This document shows positions 43,951 to 51,581 of a stretch of DNA of 64,000 nucleotides, in pieces. Below the pieces are notes generated by a model. That model did not search any database. It saw only the letters and a list, made by a program, of their open reading frames with translations, and was not told the origin of the DNA. Source of the DNA: Rhodococcus sp. KRD197 (GTDB taxonomy: Bacteria > Actinomycetota > Actinomycetes > Mycobacteriales > Mycobacteriaceae). Numbering within the stretch: the stretch's first letter is position 1; every line of letters starts with the position of its first letter. The DNA lies in contig NZ_JABFAO010000076.1 in assembly GCF_017168235.1 (NCBI RefSeq), forward strand, positions 45,397 to 109,396, given 5' to 3'. Both the position numbers and the translations under genes were made by a program.

Positions 43951-44908
43951 ACCCAGAGGACCGTTGGTCAGTCGATTGCTGTTCGGTGGCGATGTCGGTG
44001 GGCCGGGTGATGGACGGGACGATGATGGTGGGTATTGCGGCGTGGTGAAGCACTGCGCGGCTCGCCGACCCTGTGAAGAGCGGTGAGATCGCCCCGCGAC
44101 TGCGAGACCCGACGACGATGAGTTGGGCGTGGGTCGCGTCGGCAAGGATTGCATGCGACGGATAGTCGTCCACGACGGCCGTCGTGATCTCCACAGCCGG
44201 GTATTTGTGGGACCACGGCGCAAGAATGCTGTCGAGCCAGCGCTGAGCCGATGCGCTCGGACCGCGCTGCGGCCCGAACTGGATGTATCCGCTCAACGCC
44301 GGCGACGAGTCCGGCGGGGTGTACGCATGAACCGCGTGGAGACCAACGCCAAGGCGCGCCGCTTGCGCAAAAGCGACTGCGAGAACGCTGTCGTCGGTGT
44401 CCGAGGAGAAGTCGATTCCCACCACCACCGGAGCGGGCGGCGCGTCGGTGCCTGTATCGGAGCTCGGTGGCCTGACCGGATGAGGCGCTGGCACTACAGC
44501 AACCGGGCACAGGGCATGGGTGGCAACGACGTTGCTGACCGATCCCAGCACCGCGCGGGCGAAACCCCCTCGCCGCCTTGATCCCACCACGATCATGCAG
44601 GCGTTCTTGCCCCAGTCCGTGAGGGCCTCGTCGGGCGGCGCGGGTGTCAATACTGTCTCCACGGGCAAGGATGCCCCTGCGGCGGCGTGCGCGATGACCC
44701 GTGATGTGGCGAGGGTCGACCGGGCGCGGGCACGCGCACTCGAAGCGCGGCCTCGTCCGGCGTCGTCACCCGTCGACAGCTCGGGGGACACTCCTGCATG
44801 AACCAGTACCAAGCTCGTCGCCTGCGACGCGGCGTACGAAGCGGCCCATCGGACGGCGCTGCGCGAGGAAGCCGACCCGTCGACCCCCACGACCACGTAG
44901 TTGTTCAT
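43949..44908 (-). CDS. Tandem universal stress protein
   Basis: A 319-residue two-domain USP. Domain 1 (about 1-140) begins YVVVGVDGSASS and has the loop GSRRRGGFAR...GSVSN; domain 2 (about 160-295) begins VVVGIDFSSDT, without the usual DGS, but keeps GSRSRGAIS...GSASR. A proline-rich linker (about 143-158) joins them, and a polar Thr/Gln-rich tail follows. It belongs to a different USP branch from the others in the window. The start is uncertain: ATG 44908 places VVVGVDGS at the normal distance, while in-frame ATGs at 44917 and 44950 would add residues and run into the DosR-type box. Confidence 0.86.
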   Translation of the reverse strand: MNNYVVVGVDGSASSRSAVRWAASYAASQATSLVLVHAGVSPELSTGDDAGRGRASSARARARSTLATSRVIAHAAAGASLPVETVLTPAPPDEALTDWGKNACMIVVGSRRRGGFARAVLGSVSNVVATHALCPVAVVPAPHPVRPPSSDTGTDAPPAPVVVGIDFSSDTDDSVLAVAFAQAARLGVGLHAVHAYTPPDSSPALSGYIQFGPQRGPSASAQRWLDSILAPWSHKYPAVEITTAVVDDYPSHAILADATHAQLIVVGSRSRGAISPLFTGSASRAVLHHAAIPTIIVPSITRPTDIATEQQSTDQRSSG

Positions 44909-44943
44909 GGTGCCCATGGTGCGTGGAACTGCACCGCGAGAGA

Positions 44944-44959
44944 AGGGCATAAAGACCCC
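44944..44959 (-). promoter_or_regulatory. Candidate DosR-type box (GGGGTCTTTATGCCCT)
   Basis: On the minus strand this 16-mer matches 12 of 16 DosR core positions in register, 36-51 nt upstream of the USP start at 44908. It shares the pattern GRGGWCKWWATRCCCT with the sites at 30753 and 45704, and lies between divergent USP and Rv1733c-like genes. Confidence 0.5.
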
Positions 44960-45074
44960 CATCTCGATCGATGACCGCCGCGTTCACACAGGACCGGCGA
45001 CTTTCGACTCTGTTTCCACCGTCGCAGCACTGGAAGTATGACCGAGAACAGGTTTCGCAGGAAGCGAGTGAGCG

Positions 45075-45665
45075 ATGAACGGTCACAGGATGCGTCGGAT
45101 GTGGGGTTTGGCCCCGTGGAACGCCAATCCGCTGATGCGGCGGACCGATCGCACAGTGTCGCTGGTGGCGTGCGCGGCTGTGGTTCTCGCGCTGGCTCTC
45201 GTGCCCTTCGCCGCCCTCGCCGGTGCGCTCACCTATGCAAGTGCGGCAGAGGAGTCTGCGATGCACCGGGCGAACGCTCACTGGATCGACGCCGTGGTGA
45301 TCGATGACCCACACCGTTCAGCAGCGTCGGCGGCGTATACCGATGCTATCGACAGTCGTGCGACGGTCGAGTGGCAAAGCCCGAGTGGGGAGACTCGCGC
45401 CGAACGGACGAAGGTTGCTCCGGATGTGCGAGAGGGAGACCGAGTCGTCGTGTGGATCGACGACGCCGGCGAACTGGTCGACGCGCCCGCCAGCGGAATG
45501 GTGAACGCTGCCGTCGGCGTGGGGGTTGCGGTCGGGGTGCTGACGATGGGCGGTCTGTCTATTGCTGCAGCGTCGGCGGCGTTCTGGTTCGTCGTTCGCC
45601 GGGAGCGGATGCGGCAGTGGGACCGTGAATGGCGCAGCTTCACGGAGTGCTTCGGAGACAAGTGA
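45075..45665 (+). CDS. Rv1733c-like membrane protein
   Basis: A 196-residue membrane protein with two helices: about 28-55 and about 142-168, with an external domain of about 85 residues between them and a cytoplasmic tail containing QWDREWR. The layout, the DRTVSLVA start of helix 1, a loop rich in charged residues and the W-x(2)-E-W tail match the Rv1733c family, which in M. tuberculosis belongs to the DosR regulon and has unknown function. The ATG at 45075 lies after GGAAG. Its place between USP genes fits the same regulon. Family assignment is by resemblance, without alignment. Confidence 0.75.
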   Translation: MNGHRMRRMWGLAPWNANPLMRRTDRTVSLVACAAVVLALALVPFAALAGALTYASAAEESAMHRANAHWIDAVVIDDPHRSAASAAYTDAIDSRATVEWQSPSGETRAERTKVAPDVREGDRVVVWIDDAGELVDAPASGMVNAAVGVGVAVGVLTMGGLSIAAASAAFWFVVRRERMRQWDREWRSFTECFGDK

Positions 45666-45703
45666 GCAATGATCGCGGCTAGGGTGGTGCTGATCGCGCG
45701 ATT

Positions 45704-45719
45704 GGGGTCGAAATACCCT
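45704..45719 (+). promoter_or_regulatory. Candidate DosR-type box (GGGGTCGAAATACCCT)
   Basis: Matches 11 of 16 DosR core positions in register and the shared pattern GRGGWCKWWATRCCCT. It is 71 nt before the USP start at 45790, in the 124-bp gap after the Rv1733c-like gene. Confidence 0.5.
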
Positions 45720-45789
45720 GTGCCAAGGCCTGCATCCGCGATGGGATGTGAAGGTTCGACCGATCGATCGACGCGACGTGAAGGGCACA

Positions 45790-46686
45790 ATGAACAACAA
45801 GACCGGACTACTCACCCGTGGCGCGCATTTCACCGTCGTCATCGACGGCTCTCCCACCGACAGCGGGGTGGTGAGTTGGTCGGCGGCGCTGGCACACAAG
45901 ACCGGCGCGCAGCTGGACCTCGTCTACACCATGCCCACCTCCGGCTGGAGCGCTGCCATGGCGGCATCACTCGAGACGAGCGATTACCCATCGCAGCTCC
46001 GGCGTCGGGGCCAGGAGCATCTCGATGACGCGACCCGCCTCGTGCGTGAGGCCGACCTCGACACAGAGCTGAGCACCTCGGTCTCCGAACTGTCTCCGGC
46101 ACGGCTGGCAGAGAAGGCGGCCGAGCACGCGACGATGTTGATCGTGGGCGGCGGTGAGTCCGGACCGCTCCGCGACGTGGTGTTCGGTAGTTCGACGATA
46201 ACGATGGTCAACGCTGCAACGTGCCCAGTTCTCGTCTGGCGGCCCAAGCGAGAAGATACTCCGGGAGAGGCACGACCGATCGTGGTGGGCGTCGACGGTT
46301 CGCAGCACTCGAAACGAGCCTTGGCTGCGGCGTTCGAACTCGCCAACGCGCTGGAGGTCGAGCTCCTGGCAGTCCATATCGGCGCGGTCCAGGAAACCGA
46401 CGAGCTCGACTACGGAACATCGATCGATTGGCAACACCTGCGTGCCGCAGAGCGCAAGTGGTTGCAGAACATCGTCGAGCCCTATCGCGCGGACTACCCG
46501 TCGGTTGCGGTCGAGGCCTTGTCGGTGGGTGCGTCCGCCGCTCGTGAACTCCGCGCGCTCTCGGCCACCGCCCAGATTCTGGTGGTGGGTAGCCGAGGAC
46601 ATGGGCGCGTGGCCGGTCTGCTGCTGGGGTCGGTCAGTCACAATCTGGTCCACCATGCCGAGTGCCCGGTTCTGGTGGTTCACTAG
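45790..46686 (+). CDS. Tandem universal stress protein
   Basis: A 298-residue two-domain USP, the close paralogue of that at 19351 (identical stretch WSAAMAASLETSDYPS, and DYGTSIDWQHLRAAERKWLQ against DYSLSVDWSHLREAERKWLQ). Domain 1 has an altered nucleotide loop (GGGESGPLRD), while domain 2 has the full GSRGHGRVAG...GSVSHN. The ATG at 45790 was chosen by comparison with the paralogue; a longer frame from 45748 adds a basic leader. The DosR-type box 71 nt upstream suggests regulated expression. Confidence 0.9.
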   Translation: MNNKTGLLTRGAHFTVVIDGSPTDSGVVSWSAALAHKTGAQLDLVYTMPTSGWSAAMAASLETSDYPSQLRRRGQEHLDDATRLVREADLDTELSTSVSELSPARLAEKAAEHATMLIVGGGESGPLRDVVFGSSTITMVNAATCPVLVWRPKREDTPGEARPIVVGVDGSQHSKRALAAAFELANALEVELLAVHIGAVQETDELDYGTSIDWQHLRAAERKWLQNIVEPYRADYPSVAVEALSVGASAARELRALSATAQILVVGSRGHGRVAGLLLGSVSHNLVHHAECPVLVVH

Positions 46687-46712
46687 TCGCACCCGAATCA
46701 GGGAACGAGCCA

Positions 46713-47369
46713 ATGAGCAAGACCGACTTCAAGAAGTCGCTCGACTCCTACGCGGCAAAGCGTGACCGATTCTCCATCGTCGACGTCCCGCCACTGCAGT
46801 ACCTGATGGTCGACGGTCACGGTGATCCGAATTCGGCGCAGGAGTACACCGACGCGATCGCTTCGTTGTATCCGGTTGCCTACGCACTCAAGACGGCCAG
46901 CAAGGAGAGTCTCGGCAAAGACTACGTCGTCACACCTCTCGAGGCTCTGTGGTGGGCAACCGATATGGACGTCTTCACCACGAATCGAGACAAGTCGCAG
47001 TGGCGGTGGACTGCCATGATCATGGTTCCCGACTGGATCGATCGCTCGATGTTCGATGCAGCCGTCGCGGCGGTGCGAACGAAGAAGCGCCCGGTGAGCC
47101 TCGACCTGGTTCGCCTGGAGACACTGATCGAAGGTCGTTGCGTGCAGAGACTGCACGTCGGGCCGTACGCCGAAGAGGAAACGGTGCTGGCTGAGCTTCA
47201 CGAGCGCTTCATCCCGGACAACGGGCTCGAGATGACCGGGAAGCACCACGAGATCTACCTCAGCGACGCACGGCGCGTGGAACCGTCGAAACTTCGGACC
47301 ATTCTGCGTCAGCCGGTGGTGTCGACCCAGCCGGTGCAGGCAGCATCGGGTGAGCCGCCATCACTGTGA
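46713..47369 (+). CDS. GyrI-like small-molecule binding domain protein
   Basis: A 218-residue protein with the GyrI-like (SOUL/GyrI) fold and no DNA-binding domain. Features include the start VDVPPLQYLMVDGHGDPN, LEALWWATDM and RLHVGPYAEEETVLAELH, where the last contains the conserved ligand-pocket Glu/Tyr region. Stand-alone GyrI-like proteins bind or hydrolyse cationic hydrophobic compounds in some cases. The ATG at 46713 is 26 bp after the USP gene, so it may share its transcript. Its last 9 bp overlap the 3' end of the convergent GGDEF-EAL gene. Confidence 0.82.
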   Translation: MSKTDFKKSLDSYAAKRDRFSIVDVPPLQYLMVDGHGDPNSAQEYTDAIASLYPVAYALKTASKESLGKDYVVTPLEALWWATDMDVFTTNRDKSQWRWTAMIMVPDWIDRSMFDAAVAAVRTKKRPVSLDLVRLETLIEGRCVQRLHVGPYAEEETVLAELHERFIPDNGLEMTGKHHEIYLSDARRVEPSKLRTILRQPVVSTQPVQAASGEPPSL

Positions 47370-49565
47370 ATGGACCGCGATCGATCTGAGCAGTTCGCCA
47401 GTGGCGGCAGCGTCGACGGGCCGGCCCAGCAGGTAGCCCTGTGCGAGGTCGCATCCCGCCGATACCAGCGCGTCGAGTTGCTCCTGGGTCTCGACGCCTT
47501 CACCGACGACGAGAACGTCGAATGCTTTGGCCAGCGCCACGATTGCGGTGACGATGGCTTGCGAGCGGCGGCACGGAAGCGCGGCGATGTAAGACTTGTC
47601 GATCTTGAAGCACTCGAACATGGGATAGCGGTCGAGGTAGGAGATCGAGCTGTGGCCCTTACCCAGATCGTCGAGGAGGAGCGCAACTCCCATGGCATGG
47701 AGTTCGGTCAAGGTGTCGGCCACACGTGCGGTGTCGGACACCCACACGGTTTCGGTGATTTCGAGACCCAGTGCACCGGCTGGAAGTCCGGTCTCGGCGA
47801 GAACGGCCGCAACGTGGCGGGGGAAGGCAGGATTGCGTAGTTCGAGTGCGCTGACGTTCACGCGGATCGTGATCTCGGCGAAGCGACGCCAATCGGATGC
47901 GCACGTGCAGGCGGTTCGAAGAGCCCAGGCCCCGAGTTCCGTTGCCAAACCGGTTCTCTCGGCGATGGCGACGAACTCGGCCGGTGCGATTTCCCCGTGG
48001 ACCGGATGCGTCCACCGCGCCAGTGCTTCGACGGCGACGATCCTGTCCGTCGCGATCTCGACGAGGGGCTGATAGTGCAGCGTCAACTCGCCCCGAGTCA
48101 ACGCCGACCTGAGATCGATCGACAGCGAACGAATGCGATCGGCGTCGTAGAGATCGCCTGTGTCGAAAACCGCGTGACCGCCAGTTCCGTTCTCCTTGGC
48201 TCGATACATCGCGAGGTCGGCGCGATGAATGAGCTCCCGTCTTGTCGTTGTGGATTCCGATACGGCGATGCCGATGCTGGCACTGAGCGGAACCGGGGCG
48301 CTGATGGAGGAGAATGGCGCGGCAATGCTGGTGGTGATGTGGTGCGCCAACTCTTCCGCGTGGGTGACGCTGTCGACACCTTCGCAGATGATGAGGAACT
48401 CGTCGCCCCCGAGGCGGGCGACCGTATCGCCGGCACGTGTCGCGGAGCAGAGGCGGTGTGCGAAGCGGACGAGTGCTCGATCCCCGGTGTCGTGCCCGAG
48501 ACTGTCGTTGATGATCTTGAAATCATCGATGTCGAGCAGCAGTAGCGCAACCGCACCCGAGGTGTCACGTGCGCGTGCGAGTGCCTCGTCGATACGTGTG
48601 TACGCCAGGGTGCGATTCGGCAAGCCGGTCAGCGCATCGTGCAGACTGCGCCGAATCAACTGCTGATCCAATTCGATGCGTCGCAATGCGGTCGACAACA
48701 CACTGGCGACCGCATCCAGAAAAGAGACTTCGCGCTCGGAGTACTCGCGGGCCTGACGACTGTGCACCATCAGGGCACCCCAGGCCCCACTTGCCGCCAC
48801 CACCGGTACCGCCAAACCGCTGTGGAAGCCGTGCGCGGCCATAGCGGAGGTGTCGAAACGGGATTCGACGTCGGTGTCGGCGCACACCACCGTCGCGCCC
48901 CCCTCGATCGCGTACGCGGCAATTGCCATGTCGCCGAGGGTAGTGGCCTGTGTGGACGCGCCCGCTCGCGTGCAGGACTCGATGGACAGCTCAGCGCTTG
49001 CCGATCCGCTGTATCGGACGATCGACGCCGTCTCCACACCGGTGAGGGTTGCTGCAGCTGCGACAGCGGCGTCGAGAAGCTGTGGTAACTCAGCATCGAC
49101 GGCCAGTCTGCTCAACTCCGCTAGTGCCTTCTGCTCGGCCGCGTAGTGGGTGGCGGCCACCGCCGTCGCTTGCAGCTCGGCATCACGGCGGTGGCCACAG
49201 CGCCTGTCTCTGATCACCGATGCGATGAGCGCAGGCTCGCCGTTGTCATGATGGACGACGAAGGTGGACACCGCCACAGGTATGGCTTCATCGGTGCCGA
49301 AGTGCCGCAGCTCGGAGTGCCCCCGCCAATGACCGTATCGGCTCAGTCCGGCTTCTACCTCCGGTGCCACGTCGAGACCATCGGCGGTGAAGAAGTCCGC
49401 CGTCGTCAACGGTAACGATCGATACGATTCGGTCAATCCGACCAGCTCGCGCCCCGCGGGGTTGACGTACTCGACCACTCCGGAGAACTGGGACAGCGAC
49501 ACCATGTCAGGGGCCAGGTCGAGCACGGCACGCAAGATCACGGGGTCATCTGCCGAGTCGGGCAT
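47361..49565 (-). CDS. PAS-GAF-GGDEF-EAL cyclic-di-GMP protein
   Basis: A 734-residue cytoplasmic protein. PAS (about 8-125), GAF (about 150-305), GGDEF (about 310-465) and EAL (about 480-730). The cyclase part keeps LGGDEF and the inhibitory RAGD site at the correct spacing. The phosphodiesterase part keeps VEALARW, the substrate- and metal-binding ITETVWV, and EGVET, while the loop-6 motif reads DDLGKGHSS instead of DDFGTGYSS. Both activities may be present. Start at ATG 49565; a TTG at 49616 would extend it but falls in a hairpin-T-run element. It is the second c-di-GMP gene flanking the dormancy island. Confidence 0.88.
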   Translation of the reverse strand: MPDSADDPVILRAVLDLAPDMVSLSQFSGVVEYVNPAGRELVGLTESYRSLPLTTADFFTADGLDVAPEVEAGLSRYGHWRGHSELRHFGTDEAIPVAVSTFVVHHDNGEPALIASVIRDRRCGHRRDAELQATAVAATHYAAEQKALAELSRLAVDAELPQLLDAAVAAAATLTGVETASIVRYSGSASAELSIESCTRAGASTQATTLGDMAIAAYAIEGGATVVCADTDVESRFDTSAMAAHGFHSGLAVPVVAASGAWGALMVHSRQAREYSEREVSFLDAVASVLSTALRRIELDQQLIRRSLHDALTGLPNRTLAYTRIDEALARARDTSGAVALLLLDIDDFKIINDSLGHDTGDRALVRFAHRLCSATRAGDTVARLGGDEFLIICEGVDSVTHAEELAHHITTSIAAPFSSISAPVPLSASIGIAVSESTTTRRELIHRADLAMYRAKENGTGGHAVFDTGDLYDADRIRSLSIDLRSALTRGELTLHYQPLVEIATDRIVAVEALARWTHPVHGEIAPAEFVAIAERTGLATELGAWALRTACTCASDWRRFAEITIRVNVSALELRNPAFPRHVAAVLAETGLPAGALGLEITETVWVSDTARVADTLTELHAMGVALLLDDLGKGHSSISYLDRYPMFECFKIDKSYIAALPCRRSQAIVTAIVALAKAFDVLVVGEGVETQEQLDALVSAGCDLAQGYLLGRPVDAAATGELLRSIAVHSQ

Positions 49566-49614
49566 GGGCCATCCGTCCAGTCTTGCGCGGCCGAGCGACC
49601 GCGATGCTCCATCC

Positions 49615-49644
49615 AAAAAATGGGGGCGTCACGTTCGCGTGACG
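49615..49644 (-). promoter_or_regulatory. Hairpin followed by a T run in the leader of the GGDEF-EAL gene
   Basis: On the minus strand CGTCACG pairs with CGTGACG around a CGAA tetraloop and is followed by CCCCCA and six T residues, ending 50 nt before the gene start. It resembles an intrinsic terminator or attenuator. It is separate from the strong terminator at 49719, which already serves the upstream gene. Confidence 0.5.
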
Positions 49645-49718
49645 TCGTGCCTGACGTCGTTGATTCTCGCAAAAACGTTACAAAACCGTGCCATCTGTCA
49701 GGCCAGGGCAGAACGGCC

Positions 49719-49757
49719 GACAACTGCGGCCCGCGCAAGGCGCGGGCCGCAGTTGTC
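49719..49757. terminator. Very strong intrinsic hairpin
   Basis: An 18-bp perfect stem, GACAACTGCGGCCCGCGC with its complement, closes a 3-nt loop (AAG). It lies 37 nt after the stop of the minus-strand ferritin-like gene and should stop transcription efficiently; no T tract is present. Confidence 0.8.
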
Positions 49758-49793
49758 TGTGCTGCAACAACTCACCGTTGCTGCCATGAGAAG

Positions 49794-50747
49794 TCAGTCG
49801 ACGGCGATGACATCTTTGGCGATTGCTGCCAGGCGTGTCTGAGCGGCCGAGACCACCCCGTGGCGGTTCTTGTGAGCCTCCTCGAACGCCATGATGGTCC
49901 GCACATCACTCGGGTCGGTCAATTCCTTGATCGCCGCCACGGACTCGGACACGTTCAGCGTGTCGTAGTCATCGACGGGCAGTTCGCTTGCATCGAGAAT
50001 CCCGCCGGCGGCGCGGACGGCGTGAATTGCGTCGGCAGCGGTATCGGCGCCCTCCTCGCGGGTGACCTCTTCGGCTGCCTCGAGCGCTGCATCGCGGCTC
50101 GCGCTCAGCGTCCTGGCGGCGACATCACCGGCGTGTGCTCCACGTCCGAGCAGCTCGTTCAGCCTGTTCGGCGTGGTGCGCGCGGCGTCGACCGCACGGT
50201 CCAGTCCTCGTGCGGACCAGGTGGCGGGCGCATTGACCAATTTGACCGCGCTACCGGCAGCGGCCTGCAACGGTGTCCGTCGCAGAGCAACCGGACCACC
50301 GAGTGCTTCCTCGGCAAGGACGGTTTCGAGCCATTCGACGGTTGCGCTGTGCGCCTTGATCAGCCGATTGGCCAGTGTCACCACCGCGGGCTCGTTCGCG
50401 GCCGTGGCGAGTGCCTTCACGTACTTGGAACGCCCGAGCAATTGCTGCTCGAGGGCGAGATCTCCGAGCAGTGCCTCGTCGAACGGCTGAGCTTGCTCGA
50501 CCAGTACCTTGAACATGGCGAGCGTGCGGCCGACCAGCGGACCGACGACGTCGGGGAAGCCGCCCAGATCACGCAGGGTCTCCTCGAGCGTCTCGGCCCG
50601 CTCCCGGCCGTTGGCTGCGTTCTGGGTGAGCTCCTTGCGCACAGCTTCTGTACGCGCCTGTGCGATTCTGGTTTCGGCTACCTGGATCTCTGTGTTGGTC
50701 AGCTGAAGTACGGCCCGCAACTGTGCGAGCAGAGTGGACGAAGTCAT
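49794..50747 (-). CDS. Ferritin-like domain protein
   Basis: A 317-residue helical protein. The first 150 residues look like a ferritin-like four-helix bundle of the type annotated in Rhodococcus and Mycobacterium as ferritin-like domain (two helices with EIQVAETRIAQ and TLEETLRDL, then QPFDEALLGDLALEQQLLGR, and KAHSATVEWLETVLAEE). The exact iron ligands are not clear. A C-terminal half (about 160-317) is Ala-rich and helical with no recognised fold. The ATG at 50747 is 6 nt after GAGGAG. A function in iron handling or stress is possible but unproven. A palindrome lies upstream. Confidence 0.65.
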   Translation of the reverse strand: MTSSTLLAQLRAVLQLTNTEIQVAETRIAQARTEAVRKELTQNAANGRERAETLEETLRDLGGFPDVVGPLVGRTLAMFKVLVEQAQPFDEALLGDLALEQQLLGRSKYVKALATAANEPAVVTLANRLIKAHSATVEWLETVLAEEALGGPVALRRTPLQAAAGSAVKLVNAPATWSARGLDRAVDAARTTPNRLNELLGRGAHAGDVAARTLSASRDAALEAAEEVTREEGADTAADAIHAVRAAGGILDASELPVDDYDTLNVSESVAAIKELTDPSDVRTIMAFEEAHKNRHGVVSAAQTRLAAIAKDVIAVD

Positions 50748-50827
50748 CATGCGCTCCTCGGTTCCATAAGTCGGGTTCGATGGGTCGTCTGTGTGCCTTC
50801 GCATCGATCACGGCACTGAACCGAGAG

Positions 50828-50841
50828 CTACCCGCGGGTAG
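50828..50841. promoter_or_regulatory. Perfect 14-bp palindrome
   Basis: CTACCCGCGGGTAG lies 81 nt upstream of the ferritin-like gene and 41 bp after kstR2 ends. It could be an operator for the ferritin-like gene. It is not a KstR2 site. Confidence 0.35.
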
Positions 50842-50881
50842 GAAAACCGAAACCTCTTGTCAGAAGTGACGGAGCGCGAGC

Positions 50882-51550
50882 TCACGCTGGTGTTGCTCGC
50901 CGCGAGCGTGATTTCGCCGGTGTTGGCGCTTGGAGCCCCTCCATTACGAGCCGAAGGTACTGATCGGCAAGCTGCTGCGCTGAGAGCTCTCCGGACGGGG
51001 TGAACCAACGCACGGCAACCCACACGGAGTCGCGGAGGAATCGGTAGACGATCTTGGGGTCCAGATCGTCGCGGAAGACACCCTGCGCGATTCCGTCCTC
51101 GATGACCTGGACCCAAATGCGACGTATCTCGTTTTCGGTCTTGTTCAGATACGCGAAGCGAGGGAACTGTGACAGATAGTTCCGCTCGTTCTGTATGACG
51201 GTGATGGCGGCCCGGTGCGGACCGAGTGAGACGAACGCCGCGACGATCAACTCGCGCAGCGTCGCGATCGGATCTTGTTCTCGACCTACGATCTCGGTAT
51301 GCGTTGCCATCAGGTTGTCGAGATAGCTCGACAGAATCTCTTCCAGGATGGTCTCCTTGGAATCGAAGTGATGGTAGAGGCTGCCGGACAAAACGCCTGC
51401 GGCATCGCCGATTTCGCGCACCGTTGTCGAGCGGAAGCCGCGCTCTGCGAACAACTCGGCGGCGATCTGAACCAGCGCTCGGCGCCGTTCGGAGCCCTGG
51501 GCGTTTTTTTCGGTCGATCGAGCCCGAGGCGATCTCGATGAAGAAGCCAT
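50882..51550 (-). CDS. kstR2: KstR2 TetR-family repressor
   Basis: A 222-residue TetR repressor. The N-terminal helix-turn-helix (about 25-70) reads AELFAERGFRSTTVREIGDAAGVLSGSLYHHFDSKE, and the C-terminal ligand domain has RFAYLNKTENEIRR and IVYRFLRDSVWVAVRWFTP, the last very like mycobacterial KstR2. KstR2 represses the genes for steroid rings C and D and releases DNA on binding HIP-CoA made by FadD3. The gene ends the operon that begins with fadD3, which gives feedback control. The ATG at 51550 was chosen; a GTG at 51565 is possible. A GCTCGAGC palindrome upstream is not a clear KstR2 box. Confidence 0.9.
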   Translation of the reverse strand: MASSSRSPRARSTEKNAQGSERRRALVQIAAELFAERGFRSTTVREIGDAAGVLSGSLYHHFDSKETILEEILSSYLDNLMATHTEIVGREQDPIATLRELIVAAFVSLGPHRAAITVIQNERNYLSQFPRFAYLNKTENEIRRIWVQVIEDGIAQGVFRDDLDPKIVYRFLRDSVWVAVRWFTPSGELSAQQLADQYLRLVMEGLQAPTPAKSRSRRATPA

Positions 51551-51581
51551 GATCGAATTATCCACCTATCCTGCTCGAGCG

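Noticed and set aside
44980..45005. Possible DosR box GACTTTCGAC upstream of the Rv1733c-like gene
   Set aside because: Only about 11 of 20 consensus positions fit and the half-sites lack GGG; the site at 44944 in the same gap is better.
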